From contig CAWVME010000054.1 of assembly GCA_963930325.1 (NCBI GenBank), positions 1 through 16,168 on the forward strand: a stretch of 16,168 bases of DNA, in the 5' to 3' direction. Shown piece by piece: positions 1 to 6,961 of this stretch. Under the pieces are notes generated by a model, which did not search any database, was not told the DNA's origin, and was given only the letters and a program-made list of their open reading frames with translations. The position numbers were made by a program, and so were the translations under genes. Every line of letters begins with the position of its first letter. The stretch's first letter is position 1. This stretch comes from CALXJM01 sp963930325. GTDB taxonomy: Bacteria > Bacillota > Clostridia > TANB77 > CAG-508.

Positions 1-1497
1 AGAGTAACAAAAATAGGAGAAGGAGCATTTGCAAACTTAGAAGGACTAAAAACAATTATTATTCCAAGCACAGTAACAAGAATAGAAAAAAATGCATTTA
101 GAAATAATACAATGCTAGAAACAGTTATTATGCAAGAAAAAGATGGATATGGAGTAGAATATATAGGATATGCAGCATTTAGCCAGTGCGATAATTTAAC
201 AACTGTGCAGATGTCAAATACTGTAGAAATAATTGATGCTCAAGCATTTTATCTTTGCCATAATTTAAAAAGTATTAATTTATCTAATAATTTAAAAACA
301 ATTGGCGCTTATGTTTTTGCAGGTTGTACAAAACTTGTTAGTCTAGAGTTTCCTAATGGACTAAGTACTATAGGCAAATATGCATTTGACGCCTGCACTA
401 ACTTGGAAACAATAAAATTTCCTAATACTGTAAATGCAATAGGAGGTACAGCATTTATAAATTGTGGCAAATTAAAAAATATAGAGCTTGAAGAAGGAAA
501 CAAAAATTTAAAATTAGAAAATGGTATTTTGATTTGTAGAGACGAAGCTACGACAAGAACGGAAATGGTTATAGTATTAGAAGAAGCTGCAAACAACATA
601 TTTACAGTTCCAAACACTGTAACAGTGTTAAATGAAGGACAGATTAGCCAACACAAACAGATAACAACTGTGAAAATACCAGAGAGTGTTCAAGAAATAA
701 ATCCAAGATTTATTTCTAATAGTGTAACGGATGTAATAATAGCTGATGATAATCCTAAATATGAAACTTATAATAATGCCATATATACAAAAGAAACGGC
801 AAATTCTGGAACAACAATGGTAAGGTATTACGGAAACGAAAAAACAGTTACTGTAAAAAATGGAACTAAAATAATAAGTACATATTGCTTTGACAGAAAG
901 GATTTAGAGTATATTAATTTGCCAGATAGCTTGGAAAACATAAATTCTCAAGCCTTCTATGGTTGCAGAAATTTAACTAAAATAGAACTAGGAGCAAAAG
1001 TAAATACTTTTAATTCAATGTCTATTTACGAGAGCGGAATAGAAGAAGTAATTATTGATGAAAATAATCCTTACTACAGTATAAGAGATGGAGGAATTTG
1101 TAATGGAGAAAATGTGAAAGCATTGTTTAATAAAGAAGGAAATGTATTTATTTCTCCATTAAAAGTCTTAGGCACAATAGAAACATATGAGATACCATCA
1201 AGTGTTGTAGAAGGCGTAAAAATAACAGAAATTGCAAATAATGCTTTTCATTTTCAGCAACAAATGAAACAAATAGTAATACCAAATACGGTTAACAAGA
1301 TAGGAGATTCTTTTAATTGGTGTAATCGATTAGAAAAAATAGAAATTCCAAGTAGTGTAACTTCAATTGCAGCAAGTTGCTTTAGCCAGGCAGGATCTTT
1401 AAAAGAGATTATTATACATAACACAGTAAACAGTATAGCAGGTGCTCCATGGGATTGCGTAGCAGGAGATAGAGCTGTGTATTGGGTAGGAGAATAA
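1..1497 (+). CDS. BspA-like leucine-rich-repeat surface protein (5' partial)
   Basis: The frame is open from the first base of the window, so the start lies upstream; 498 residues are visible and end at TAA 1495-1497. The protein is built of roughly 23-residue repeats of the pattern I-G-x-x-A-F-x-x-C-x-x-L-x-x-I-x-x-P-x-x-V, seen as IGAYVFAGCTKL, IGKYAFDACTNL, IGGTAFINCGKL and, near the end, IAASCFSQAGSL. This is the Treponema/Bacteroides BspA type of LRR (LRR_5). Two non-repeat insertions containing NPKYETYNNAIY and NPYYSIRDGGI fit the short spacers usual in such proteins. It ends SIAGAPWDCVAGDRAVYWVGE minus a few residues' variation on the GAPWG...WVG ending I recall from this family. There is no LPXTG motif or C-terminal membrane segment, so any anchor or signal peptide must be in the missing N-terminus. 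Members are usually secreted or cell-surface proteins, often implicated in adhesion; the ligand here is unknown. Confidence 0.88.
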   Translation, partial: RVTKIGEGAFANLEGLKTIIIPSTVTRIEKNAFRNNTMLETVIMQEKDGYGVEYIGYAAFSQCDNLTTVQMSNTVEIIDAQAFYLCHNLKSINLSNNLKTIGAYVFAGCTKLVSLEFPNGLSTIGKYAFDACTNLETIKFPNTVNAIGGTAFINCGKLKNIELEEGNKNLKLENGILICRDEATTRTEMVIVLEEAANNIFTVPNTVTVLNEGQISQHKQITTVKIPESVQEINPRFISNSVTDVIIADDNPKYETYNNAIYTKETANSGTTMVRYYGNEKTVTVKNGTKIISTYCFDRKDLEYINLPDSLENINSQAFYGCRNLTKIELGAKVNTFNSMSIYESGIEEVIIDENNPYYSIRDGGICNGENVKALFNKEGNVFISPLKVLGTIETYEIPSSVVEGVKITEIANNAFHFQQQMKQIVIPNTVNKIGDSFNWCNRLEKIEIPSSVTSIAASCFSQAGSLKEIIIHNTVNSIAGAPWDCVAGDRAVYWVGE

Positions 1498-1562
1498 GAA
1501 AAATCGAATTTGTCACATGCATGTCTTATTTTGCAAATATGCACAAGATAAAGAAAGTTAAC

Positions 1563-1605
1563 TTTATTGTATAGAAAAAATTTAACGATTTTTCTATACA
1601 ATAAA
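1563..1605. repeat. Perfect 17-bp inverted repeat between convergent genes
   Basis: The arms tttattgtatagaaaaa (1563-1579) and tttttctatacaataaa (1589-1605) are exactly complementary, with a 9-base loop (1580-1588). The hairpin lies between the convergent ends of the LRR gene and rqcH, so a bidirectional terminator role is plausible. However, no T-run follows the stem on either strand; the T-run is inside the stem next to the loop, so this is not a textbook Rho-independent terminator. It could also be a 3'-end-stabilising hairpin or a remnant of a small mobile repeat. Confidence 0.6.
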
Positions 1606-1619
1606 ACTCAACTCATATT

Positions 1620-1642
1620 GGCGAACATCGTTCGCCCGCCAC
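1620..1642. repeat. REP-like GC-rich palindrome, copy 1
   Basis: GGCGAAC (1620-1626), a 3-base loop, then GTTCGCC (1630-1636), followed by CGCCAC. It matches the second copy near 4537-4558 at 20 of 22 positions, counting from GCGAAC through CGCCAC. It is strikingly GC-rich inside AT-rich DNA. It lies 14 bases past the rqcH stop on the side that would form the 3' untranslated region of that transcript. I infer a dispersed intergenic repeat of REP type; two copies in one window support this but do not prove it. Confidence 0.6.
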
Positions 1643-1655
1643 CTCGAAGAGATGG

Positions 1656-3308
1656 CTATTCCATAGGGTTCACAAATAAAGTTTTTTGATGTGTATAGGT
1701 AACCATTCCAGGTTTAGCACCAATAGGCTTTTTTACATATTTTACATATGTGTAATCAACTGGCACATTTGTAGAGCCTTTACCTTTACTGTATTGTGCA
1801 GCTAAAACTGCACAAGCATGCAATATGGAGTCATTTATTTTAGCGTTTGGCTCTAATTTTAAAATAACATGGCTCCCATGTATTTTTTGTGTATGAAACC
1901 ACATGTCATATGGGCGAGCAGTTTTTAAAGTAAGGGTATCATTTTGTTTATTATTTTTTCCAATAAGAACTGTATATCCATCAACAGTCATCGAAATAGG
2001 AGAGTTTTTACTTTGCTTTATTTTCTCTTTTTTAGATTTACTTTTGAAAAAATCCTTAAAAAGTTGTGAGCTAGATAATTCTAAATAAATATCGTTTAAA
2101 TCTTCAAGAGATTTACTATTTTCTAAAGAAAAAATAATACTCTCCATATATTCTAATTCTTGTTCAGTTTCAACTTTTTGAACAGATACAATTTTTAAAG
2201 CGTTTTTTAGTTTTGAATATTTTTTGAAATAACGATCTGCATTTTTATGAGGAGAAATAGACTTATCAAGAGAAATAGTTAATGGATTGTTCCCGTTATA
2301 ATAATTTTCCACAGTAATTGAGTCTATATTTTCATTACACTTATATAAATTTGCAATCAAAAGTTCTCCGTATAATTTATATAAATCCATATTTTCTGCT
2401 TCTTTTAATTTATGATTAATATTTTCTAACCTTTTTTCATATTTTTTTAAAACTGTTAAAATCATTTTTAATAATGTATCTCTTAAGTGAACAAACTGGT
2501 CTTTTGATTCTTTTTCAAAGTAAAAATCATCTATAAAGAAATTAACTTGCAACGGTGCAGAAGTAGGAACAACATCTAGTACATAATCATTACTTTCGAG
2601 TTTTAAACACTGAAAATTATCAAATTTTATAAGTTTTTGCAAATATTCATATAAAGGTAGAATGCTTTCTTTTTTAGAAAAAACAATAGCAAATTTATGT
2701 ATTAAAAATTCTGCAAAAGTTTTACTAAAACCTATGAAAGCGTTATTCAAAGAAAAGTGGTATGCAGAAAGTGAATTATAAAACTCTTCAAAATTTTGCA
2801 AATCAAATAAACTAACTTTAGAACTTACAGGTGGTGTATAGATGGTTTTGGGAAAAAGATTTCTGTTTGTATTTACATGTTTTAAGCTATCTATAATTTT
2901 ATTTTCCATATCTAATAGGAAAATATTGCTATAGCGTCCCATAATTTCGATTACTAATTTTTTTGTGACTTTTTCACTAAATTCATTGTAGCATTCAAGA
3001 AGAAATTCTACAGTACGTTCTAAATCATCCATATAAACTGAGAGAATTTTAGCTCCGAGAAGATGTTTTCTAAGTAGCATACAAAAATTAGGAGCAACAA
3101 GAGGATTTGCTCTTGGGTGAGTTGTTAAATGAATTCTATAATTTTCTGGATGAATACAAAGATGGAGTAAATAATTTTTACCATTTTTGTAGAGCCCGAG
3201 ATAAATTGAATTTTTATCTGGCTGATTAATTTTATCTATTTTTGCATTTAAAATTTCTTTATTTAGTTCTACTACAATAGCTCTAGTTACAAAACCGTCA
3301 AATGCCAT
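1656..3308 (-). CDS. rqcH: RqcH, NFACT-family ribosome quality-control factor
   Basis: RqcH binds 60S-type large subunits (50S) carrying a stalled peptidyl-tRNA and recruits tRNA-Ala to add C-terminal alanine tails that mark the chain for degradation. The 550-residue length fits the family. The N-terminal NFACT-N domain opens MAFDGFVTRA; residues E97-R98 occupy the position of the D97-R98 pair needed for tRNA binding in B. subtilis RqcH. IEIMGRYSNI (120-129) is a family signature. A charged coiled-coil middle follows, including ENMDLYKLYGELL and ISPHKNADRYFKKY. The C-terminal NFACT-R domain starts near 438, with DMWFHTQ (468-474) and GSHVIL (478-483). I start at 3308 because GGAGG (3314-3318) sits five bases upstream; an in-frame ATG at 3320 overlaps that site and lacks one. 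The gene is divergent from sigH; a weak candidate promoter is TTGCCA (3371-3366) with TATATT (3346-3341), 19-base spacer. Older annotations call this family fibronectin-binding protein (FbpA). Confidence 0.95.
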   Translation of the reverse strand: MAFDGFVTRAIVVELNKEILNAKIDKINQPDKNSIYLGLYKNGKNYLLHLCIHPENYRIHLTTHPRANPLVAPNFCMLLRKHLLGAKILSVYMDDLERTVEFLLECYNEFSEKVTKKLVIEIMGRYSNIFLLDMENKIIDSLKHVNTNRNLFPKTIYTPPVSSKVSLFDLQNFEEFYNSLSAYHFSLNNAFIGFSKTFAEFLIHKFAIVFSKKESILPLYEYLQKLIKFDNFQCLKLESNDYVLDVVPTSAPLQVNFFIDDFYFEKESKDQFVHLRDTLLKMILTVLKKYEKRLENINHKLKEAENMDLYKLYGELLIANLYKCNENIDSITVENYYNGNNPLTISLDKSISPHKNADRYFKKYSKLKNALKIVSVQKVETEQELEYMESIIFSLENSKSLEDLNDIYLELSSSQLFKDFFKSKSKKEKIKQSKNSPISMTVDGYTVLIGKNNKQNDTLTLKTARPYDMWFHTQKIHGSHVILKLEPNAKINDSILHACAVLAAQYSKGKGSTNVPVDYTYVKYVKKPIGAKPGMVTYTHQKTLFVNPME

Positions 3309-3313
3309 GAAAA

Positions 3314-3318
3314 CCTCC
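3314..3318 (-). promoter_or_regulatory. Ribosome binding site that sets the rqcH start
   Basis: GGAGG on the minus strand, five bases before the ATG at 3308-3306. It overlaps the alternative upstream ATG (3320-3318), so that ATG cannot use it. This fixes the N-terminus as MAFDG, the usual family start. Confidence 0.8.
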
Positions 3319-3419
3319 ATTTGAGCAATTCATATGCTCTAATATAATTTTTAAATAATATTCCTTGGCAAATACTACCATAAAAAGGAAAAAATAGCAA
3401 GAATTTTTATAGGTAAGTA

Positions 3420-3448
3420 TTGACATTGCTAAATTTAGTGCATATAAT
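3420..3448 (+). promoter_or_regulatory. Full-consensus SigA promoter of sigH
   Basis: TTGACA (3420-3425) and TATAAT (3443-3448) are separated by exactly 17 bases, so both hexamers and the spacer are consensus. Transcription should begin near 3455, leaving a leader of about 30 bases that holds the ribosome site. An in-frame ATG overlapping the -35 box therefore cannot be the sigH start. Confidence 0.9.
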
Positions 3449-3469
3449 ACAGCTAGTACATAATTTTGC

Positions 3470-3475
3470 AGGAGG
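3470..3475 (+). promoter_or_regulatory. Ribosome binding site of sigH
   Basis: AGGAGG, ten bases before the ATG at 3486. Together with the promoter position it shows that translation starts at MPSNKAF rather than 22 codons upstream. Confidence 0.8.
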
Positions 3476-3485
3476 ACACAAAAAT

Positions 3486-4124
3486 ATGCCAAGCAATAAA
3501 GCTTTTTACGTATCAAATAATCTACTAAATAAAAGTGACGAAGAAATCATCGAGCTTATTAGACAAGGAAATGAAGAAGCTCTAGAATTTATTATGAAAA
3601 AATACAAAGAGCTTGTAAACATGAAAATAAGCAGGTATTTTATTGTTGGAGCAGAAAAAGAAGATATATTCCAAGAAGGAATGATTGGATTATATAAGGC
3701 AATTAAAAATTTTGATAGTCAAAAGCAAAATTCTTTTAAATCTTTTGCAAATTTATGTATTGAACGACAATTAATAACAGCAATTAAAACATCAAATAGA
3801 CAGAAGCATTCACCATTAAATTCTTATGTATCGCTTAACACTTCTGCATATGAAGAAGGGGACGACACATCTGTAATAGAAGTTTTAGATACAAATACGA
3901 TAGAGGATCCTTTAGATACTATAATGAAAAAAGAATATTATAAAACAGTAGAAGAAAAAATGAATGAAACTTTAAGTGACTTTGAAAAACAGGTTTTACA
4001 CCGCTATGCTAAAGGAGAGAGCTATACAAAAATATCTGAAAAGCTAGATGCCCCAATAAAATCGATTGACAATGCAATTCAAAGAATCCGTAAAAAAGCA
4101 ATGAAGAATATGTTTGAAGAATAA
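3486..4124 (+). CDS. sigH: RNA polymerase sigma factor SigH (sigma-30 type)
   Basis: A sigma-70 family factor of 212 residues, the usual size of Bacillus/Clostridium SigH, which directs transition-state and early sporulation genes. Region 2 covers about residues 33-110: EDIFQEGMIGLYKAIKNFD (59-77) is core-binding region 2.1/2.2, and SFKSFANLCIERQLITAIK (83-101) is the -10-recognition part. Region 4 is at about 163-207: LSDFEKQVL, then ESYTKISEKLDAPIKSIDNA, a helix-turn-helix for -35 recognition, and IQRIRKKA. There is no region 1.1 or 3 of the primary sigma type. The start is set by the promoter and ribosome site listed separately. No anti-sigma gene lies next to it, which fits SigH rather than an ECF factor. 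The closely related SigE/F/G/K factors are longer and have a region 3, so SigH is the best name. Confidence 0.9.
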   Translation: MPSNKAFYVSNNLLNKSDEEIIELIRQGNEEALEFIMKKYKELVNMKISRYFIVGAEKEDIFQEGMIGLYKAIKNFDSQKQNSFKSFANLCIERQLITAIKTSNRQKHSPLNSYVSLNTSAYEEGDDTSVIEVLDTNTIEDPLDTIMKKEYYKTVEEKMNETLSDFEKQVLHRYAKGESYTKISEKLDAPIKSIDNAIQRIRKKAMKNMFEE

Positions 4125-4232
4125 AAGCAATGCAAAAATATGAAATAGTCATTATATACATTATATAATAGAAATTATTAAATAACACTGAACAAAAACT
4201 AATTTATTGAGTAATGAAATAAAAATAGCATA

Positions 4233-4261
4233 TTGAAAATGAGAAGGAAATATAGTATAAT
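4233..4261 (+). promoter_or_regulatory. Promoter of the tRNA-Thr gene
   Basis: TTGAAA (4233-4238), a 17-base spacer and TATAAT (4256-4261). The expected start near 4268 leaves a precursor 5' leader of about 14 bases before the mature tRNA end at 4282. The tRNA is thus its own transcription unit and does not rely on sigH read-through. Confidence 0.82.
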
Positions 4262-4281
4262 GAATTTGCTTTAAAAAATAT

Positions 4282-4357
4282 GCTTTCATAGCTCAGTAGG
4301 TAGAGCGCTTCCATGGTAAGGAAGAGGTCGCCAGTTCGATTCTGGCTGGAAGCTCCA
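4282..4357 (+). tRNA. tRNA-Thr (anticodon GGT)
   Basis: A complete 76-base cloverleaf including an encoded CCA end (4355-4357). The acceptor arms GCTTTCA and TGGAAGC pair with one G-U wobble. The D-arm carries AGCTCAGTAGGTAGAGC, and the anticodon stem TTCC/GGAA encloses loop ATGGTAA with anticodon GGT at 4315-4317, preceded by U33. The T-arm has CCAG-TTCGATT-CTGG. The GGU anticodon reads ACC and ACU threonine codons. The discriminator base is U (4354). Confidence 0.96.
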
Positions 4358-4468
4358 ACAAGTTTTAGTGGGTCACTTCAATATAGAAACACACTAAAAT
4401 AAAGAAAAAGAAGTAACTGCTTCAAGGTCGGACTCATTTTTCACATAAAGGCGGTTATTTCCAAAAAA

Positions 4469-4504
4469 GCAAAAAACAAAAACTTTGACAACACATTCGT
4501 CAAA
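4469..4504 (-). terminator. Weak candidate terminator for the transglutaminase-like unit
   Basis: Read on the minus strand, TTTGAC (4504-4499), a 9-base loop and GTCAAA (4489-4484) form a short stem followed by a T-rich run GTTTTTGTTTTTTGC. The T-tract is good but the stem is only six base pairs and weak. It lies about 160 bases past the end of the 74-aa gene. It is the only stem-plus-T-run I found for that transcript. Confidence 0.35.
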
Positions 4505-4530
4505 CGAAAAACTAAAACTGTAGAGCACTC

Positions 4531-4558
4531 GTAGGGGCGAACAGTGTTCGCCCGCCAC
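4531..4558. repeat. REP-like GC-rich palindrome, copy 2
   Basis: GGGCGAACA (4535-4543), centre G4544 and TGTTCGCCC (4545-4553) form a 19-base odd palindrome, followed by GCCAC. It shares 20 of 22 bases with the copy at 1621-1642. Both copies lie between converging genes and downstream of a minus-strand gene, the usual place for REP-type repeats. Confidence 0.65.
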
Positions 4559-4665
4559 TTTGTAGGCATTGCTAATACAAATAAATGCAAGCCGAAATAA
4601 CAGTTTAATGGATGGGAGTTGATAGTAGGGCATTACGGTCTTGTTATATAATTTTTATAATTTTG

Positions 4666-4890
4666 TTAAGAACTTATTCTTTTCTGTATGCCCAGTCCAT
4701 CTCCTTCGCAAATTAGTGTTTCTACTTTTTTAGTAGTATTTTTTTTATCGGTAACAACTTTTAAAGATTTTATAAAATCATCTCTTTTGCCTTGCAAAGA
4801 ATTGGATACAGGGGCATTTAGCATATTTATCTTTTCTTTTTTAGAAAAAACATTTTTAATAAATAAAATTAATCTATTTATAATATTCAT
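4666..4890 (-). CDS. Small basic protein of unknown function, coupled to the transglutaminase-like gene
   Basis: A 74-residue protein I cannot name with confidence. Its ATG (4890-4888) overlaps the TGA of the upstream gene (4889-4887) as ATGA, and a GGAGAAAG ribosome site lies inside the end of that gene, so translation is probably coupled. The N-terminus MNIINRLILFIKNVFSKKEK is amphipathic: hydrophobic I/L/F positions alternate with basic ones, suggesting a membrane-surface helix rather than a classical signal peptide. A lysine-rich centre follows, and the C-terminus ends ETLICEGDGLGIQKRISS, a compact motif with a single Cys in a Gly/Asp-rich setting that looks conserved rather than random. 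Correct length, overlap and composition make it a real gene. Function is open; a partner or substrate of the upstream protein is an inference from coupling alone. Confidence 0.7.
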   Translation of the reverse strand: MNIINRLILFIKNVFSKKEKINMLNAPVSNSLQGKRDDFIKSLKVVTDKKNTTKKVETLICEGDGLGIQKRISS

Positions 4891-6911
4891 CTTTCTTCTC
4901 CTTCACTAGTAATTATTCTACCAGAACTTCTTGTTAAATCTGCAATTGGTTTCTGAGGTTCTTCAGATTCCCAAGGTCTAAGTCCATTCATATTTTTTAA
5001 ATCTTGCGCATAACATTCAAATTGTTGAGTAAATTCTTCTTGAGGTAATTCTACAAATTGTCCATTATCTTTATCAGCAAAGTAAAATCTTTTGCCTAAT
5101 TCATCTGAATCCATATAAACAAATAAAACTGGTCTTTTTTGTTCATCGGACCTACTATAAACCCTATTTACAACACATTTGCTAAATTCTAAGTTTTTAT
5201 TGGCAAATAATATGTCTTTTAGAATTCTCATGCTTGAGTTTTGACATGTAGCAAATTCTGGATAATATTTTGCGAGCAACAACAACTGTGCGTTAATATT
5301 TTTGTCTGGTTGTTTTGCATAGAATTCATCCAACTTTTTTGATTTATCAATTAGACTACTTATTGGAAATTTACCATCTTTATCTGCTAAGCCAACACTT
5401 GCAAATAAGTTTCTCAAAGATTGTTCATCTAAGCTTAGGGTTACATCTTTTAACTTTTCGTCGTTTTTATGACAACAATGATCTTTGCCATCTTCATCAA
5501 TATCTTGTTTCCTAGCTTCTTCATAACTTATGCAGAAATTATCAGGTTTTCCGCCGAACCTGTGGCTGGTCATGTTCCAAGTTGGATCTAATATAGTGTT
5601 CCCATTTATAGTTTCGCCATTTGCGAGAGAAAGCTCGACATTTTTAATTTTTAAAAATGAATGATTACTACTAGATACAATTTCACTTTCTATACCAACT
5701 CTACTGAGAATGTATTGTTCAACTTTTGCTATTCCGTTACAAACGCCATATCCGGAAGTAATTATTTTCCATAACGCTCTACAGTTAGTAGGGCTGAACA
5801 CTTCTGTCCCAACGTCCGGACTATAACTTATTTTCTTACCTATAGCATTATCTATTACTGCCATCTTTTGAGCTTTAGAATATGAAGGCTCTAAACTATT
5901 AATTAAAGAAGATATCCATTCTTCAGCTTCTTTATATTCGCTAACTGTCGAGAGCATATATACTAAATCACTTAGAGAGTTTGCTACCTCCATGTTAGGG
6001 CATACATCACATAAACGCATAAATTTAGCTTTTTGTTTTTCATCAAATTGTTCTGGATTTACTTGCATCAAATTATCTAATCCACGATAATCTTCTACAT
6101 TTCTATCAGGATCCCAAATAATTCGTTCATCATATCTTAATATTTGCATAGAAAGTGCAATTTTATATTCTTCGGGATAATCTGTGGTATTAATTAATAA
6201 TTTAGTATCTGGACTTAATGTAGCTAAAATTTCTCTCTTTTCATTTAATGTTAAATTAAGACATTCTAATTTTTCAACAAAATGCTTTTGACTATCACTA
6301 TCTAATATAATGGAAATATTATATGGTCTAATATTATTTTGAGTGCAAAAGTCTTTATGATTTAATAAAAAATCACATAAAGATTCAATATCAAAAGAAC
6401 TTAACACTTGAACAATGGAATTTGTACCAGAGAGTTTTTTACCTAAAAGTATATCTAATTTATTTTCAGTACTAAGTGTTCTGATAATACCTACTTTTAA
6501 GTAGTTTTGAAAAGGGTATATTTCTAGCATTTTTAATTTTAAATCTTCATCTGGCAAAAGTGATGTCAATGCAGCAATTTGAGGATTAGTTAGATGTAGA
6601 GTATTAACTATAAAATCATTATCAGTTAATAATTCGGCTCTAAATTCTTGACTTAAACTTATAATAATATCTTCTAGTTGCTGAGTAGAAATTTTGTGTT
6701 TTTCTATAAAGTCGGAATTACCTAGTAATTGCTTTTTTCCGTCATCATCTAGTGAATGAATAATATCTATTACTTCAAAATTATCCAAGCCAATTGCAAT
6801 TTCATCATCAATTAACAGCTGAAGCTTTGTTTTGGGATCAGAAATAAGAGCAAATACTTTTACTTTATCATCTGATCTTTCTAATAAACTTTTAAATTCT
6901 TTAGTGTTCAT
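4887..6911 (-). CDS. Transglutaminase-like protein with N-terminal helical repeats
   Basis: A 674-residue protein without signal peptide or membrane segment, so probably cytoplasmic. Residues about 18-215 contain tandem units of 31-34 residues of the form LL-x-x-x-DFI...I-x-x-I-I-x-S-L: LLIDDEIAIGL (32), LLGNSDFIEKH (62), LLTDNDFIVNT (94) and FLLNHKDFCTQ (181), predicted to stack as paired helices. Residues about 375-445 look like a transglutaminase/papain-fold core: GYGVCNGIA supplies C391, SSNHSFLKI supplies H417 and ILDPTWN supplies D442, in the order and spacing of a Cys-His-Asp triad. The C-terminal 230 residues are unassigned; they include DHCCHK (477-482), which could bind metal. The start has GAGGTGA (6922-6916) five bases upstream, and an extended -10 lies further up. 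It forms a two-gene unit with the 74-aa gene. Whether it is a protease, a cross-linking enzyme or an inactive binding fold cannot be told from sequence. Confidence 0.75.
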   Translation of the reverse strand: MNTKEFKSLLERSDDKVKVFALISDPKTKLQLLIDDEIAIGLDNFEVIDIIHSLDDDGKKQLLGNSDFIEKHKISTQQLEDIIISLSQEFRAELLTDNDFIVNTLHLTNPQIAALTSLLPDEDLKLKMLEIYPFQNYLKVGIIRTLSTENKLDILLGKKLSGTNSIVQVLSSFDIESLCDFLLNHKDFCTQNNIRPYNISIILDSDSQKHFVEKLECLNLTLNEKREILATLSPDTKLLINTTDYPEEYKIALSMQILRYDERIIWDPDRNVEDYRGLDNLMQVNPEQFDEKQKAKFMRLCDVCPNMEVANSLSDLVYMLSTVSEYKEAEEWISSLINSLEPSYSKAQKMAVIDNAIGKKISYSPDVGTEVFSPTNCRALWKIITSGYGVCNGIAKVEQYILSRVGIESEIVSSSNHSFLKIKNVELSLANGETINGNTILDPTWNMTSHRFGGKPDNFCISYEEARKQDIDEDGKDHCCHKNDEKLKDVTLSLDEQSLRNLFASVGLADKDGKFPISSLIDKSKKLDEFYAKQPDKNINAQLLLLAKYYPEFATCQNSSMRILKDILFANKNLEFSKCVVNRVYSRSDEQKRPVLFVYMDSDELGKRFYFADKDNGQFVELPQEEFTQQFECYAQDLKNMNGLRPWESEEPQKPIADLTRSSGRIITSEGEER

Positions 6912-6952
6912 TTTTTCACCTCAGTCAGTACCACAAAATAAAACTTTACTGT

Positions 6953-6961
6953 ATTTTATCA
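6953..6961 (-). promoter_or_regulatory. Candidate extended -10 promoter of the transglutaminase-like unit
   Basis: Read on the minus strand, TGATAAAAT (6961-6953) is an extended -10 element; no good -35 is visible in the very AT-rich upstream DNA. It would give a leader of roughly 35 bases. Confidence 0.35.

Larger units (their letters stand above)
4358..4665. other. Gene-free stretch between tRNA-Thr and the minus-strand pair
   Basis: About 308 bases with no convincing gene; the longest open frame here (minus strand, about 79 codons) has no ribosome site and looks random. It holds an A/T-rich imperfect hairpin just after the tRNA (ttttagtg 4363-4370 with cactaaaa 4392-4399, no T-run after it), a weak minus-strand terminator candidate (4484-4504) and the second copy of the GC-rich palindrome (4535-4553). 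Base composition is locally less AT-biased than the flanking genes. Confidence 0.6.

Noticed and set aside
3420..3485. N-terminal extension of sigH from an ATG at 3420
   Set aside because: That ATG overlaps the -35 box and lies upstream of the expected transcription start; the AGGAGG site serves ATG 3486.
3298..3516. Minus-strand open frame of 72 codons overlapping the rqcH start and the sigH promoter
   Set aside because: It covers both promoter regions and the sigH ribosome site, and its hydrophobic sequence comes from AT-rich non-coding DNA.
4363..4399. A/T-rich hairpin after tRNA-Thr as its terminator
   Set aside because: The 8-bp stem is imperfect beyond that and is followed by TAAAGAAAAAG, with no T-run; I do not call it a terminator.
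4394..4633. Minus-strand open frame of 79 codons in the gap after tRNA-Thr
   Set aside because: No ribosome site, crosses the GC-rich palindrome, and the translation has no recognisable pattern; it looks like chance.
4688..4909. Plus-strand open frame of 73 codons opposite the 74-aa gene
   Set aside because: It is the mirror of a better-supported minus-strand gene with ATGA coupling; no ribosome site of its own.
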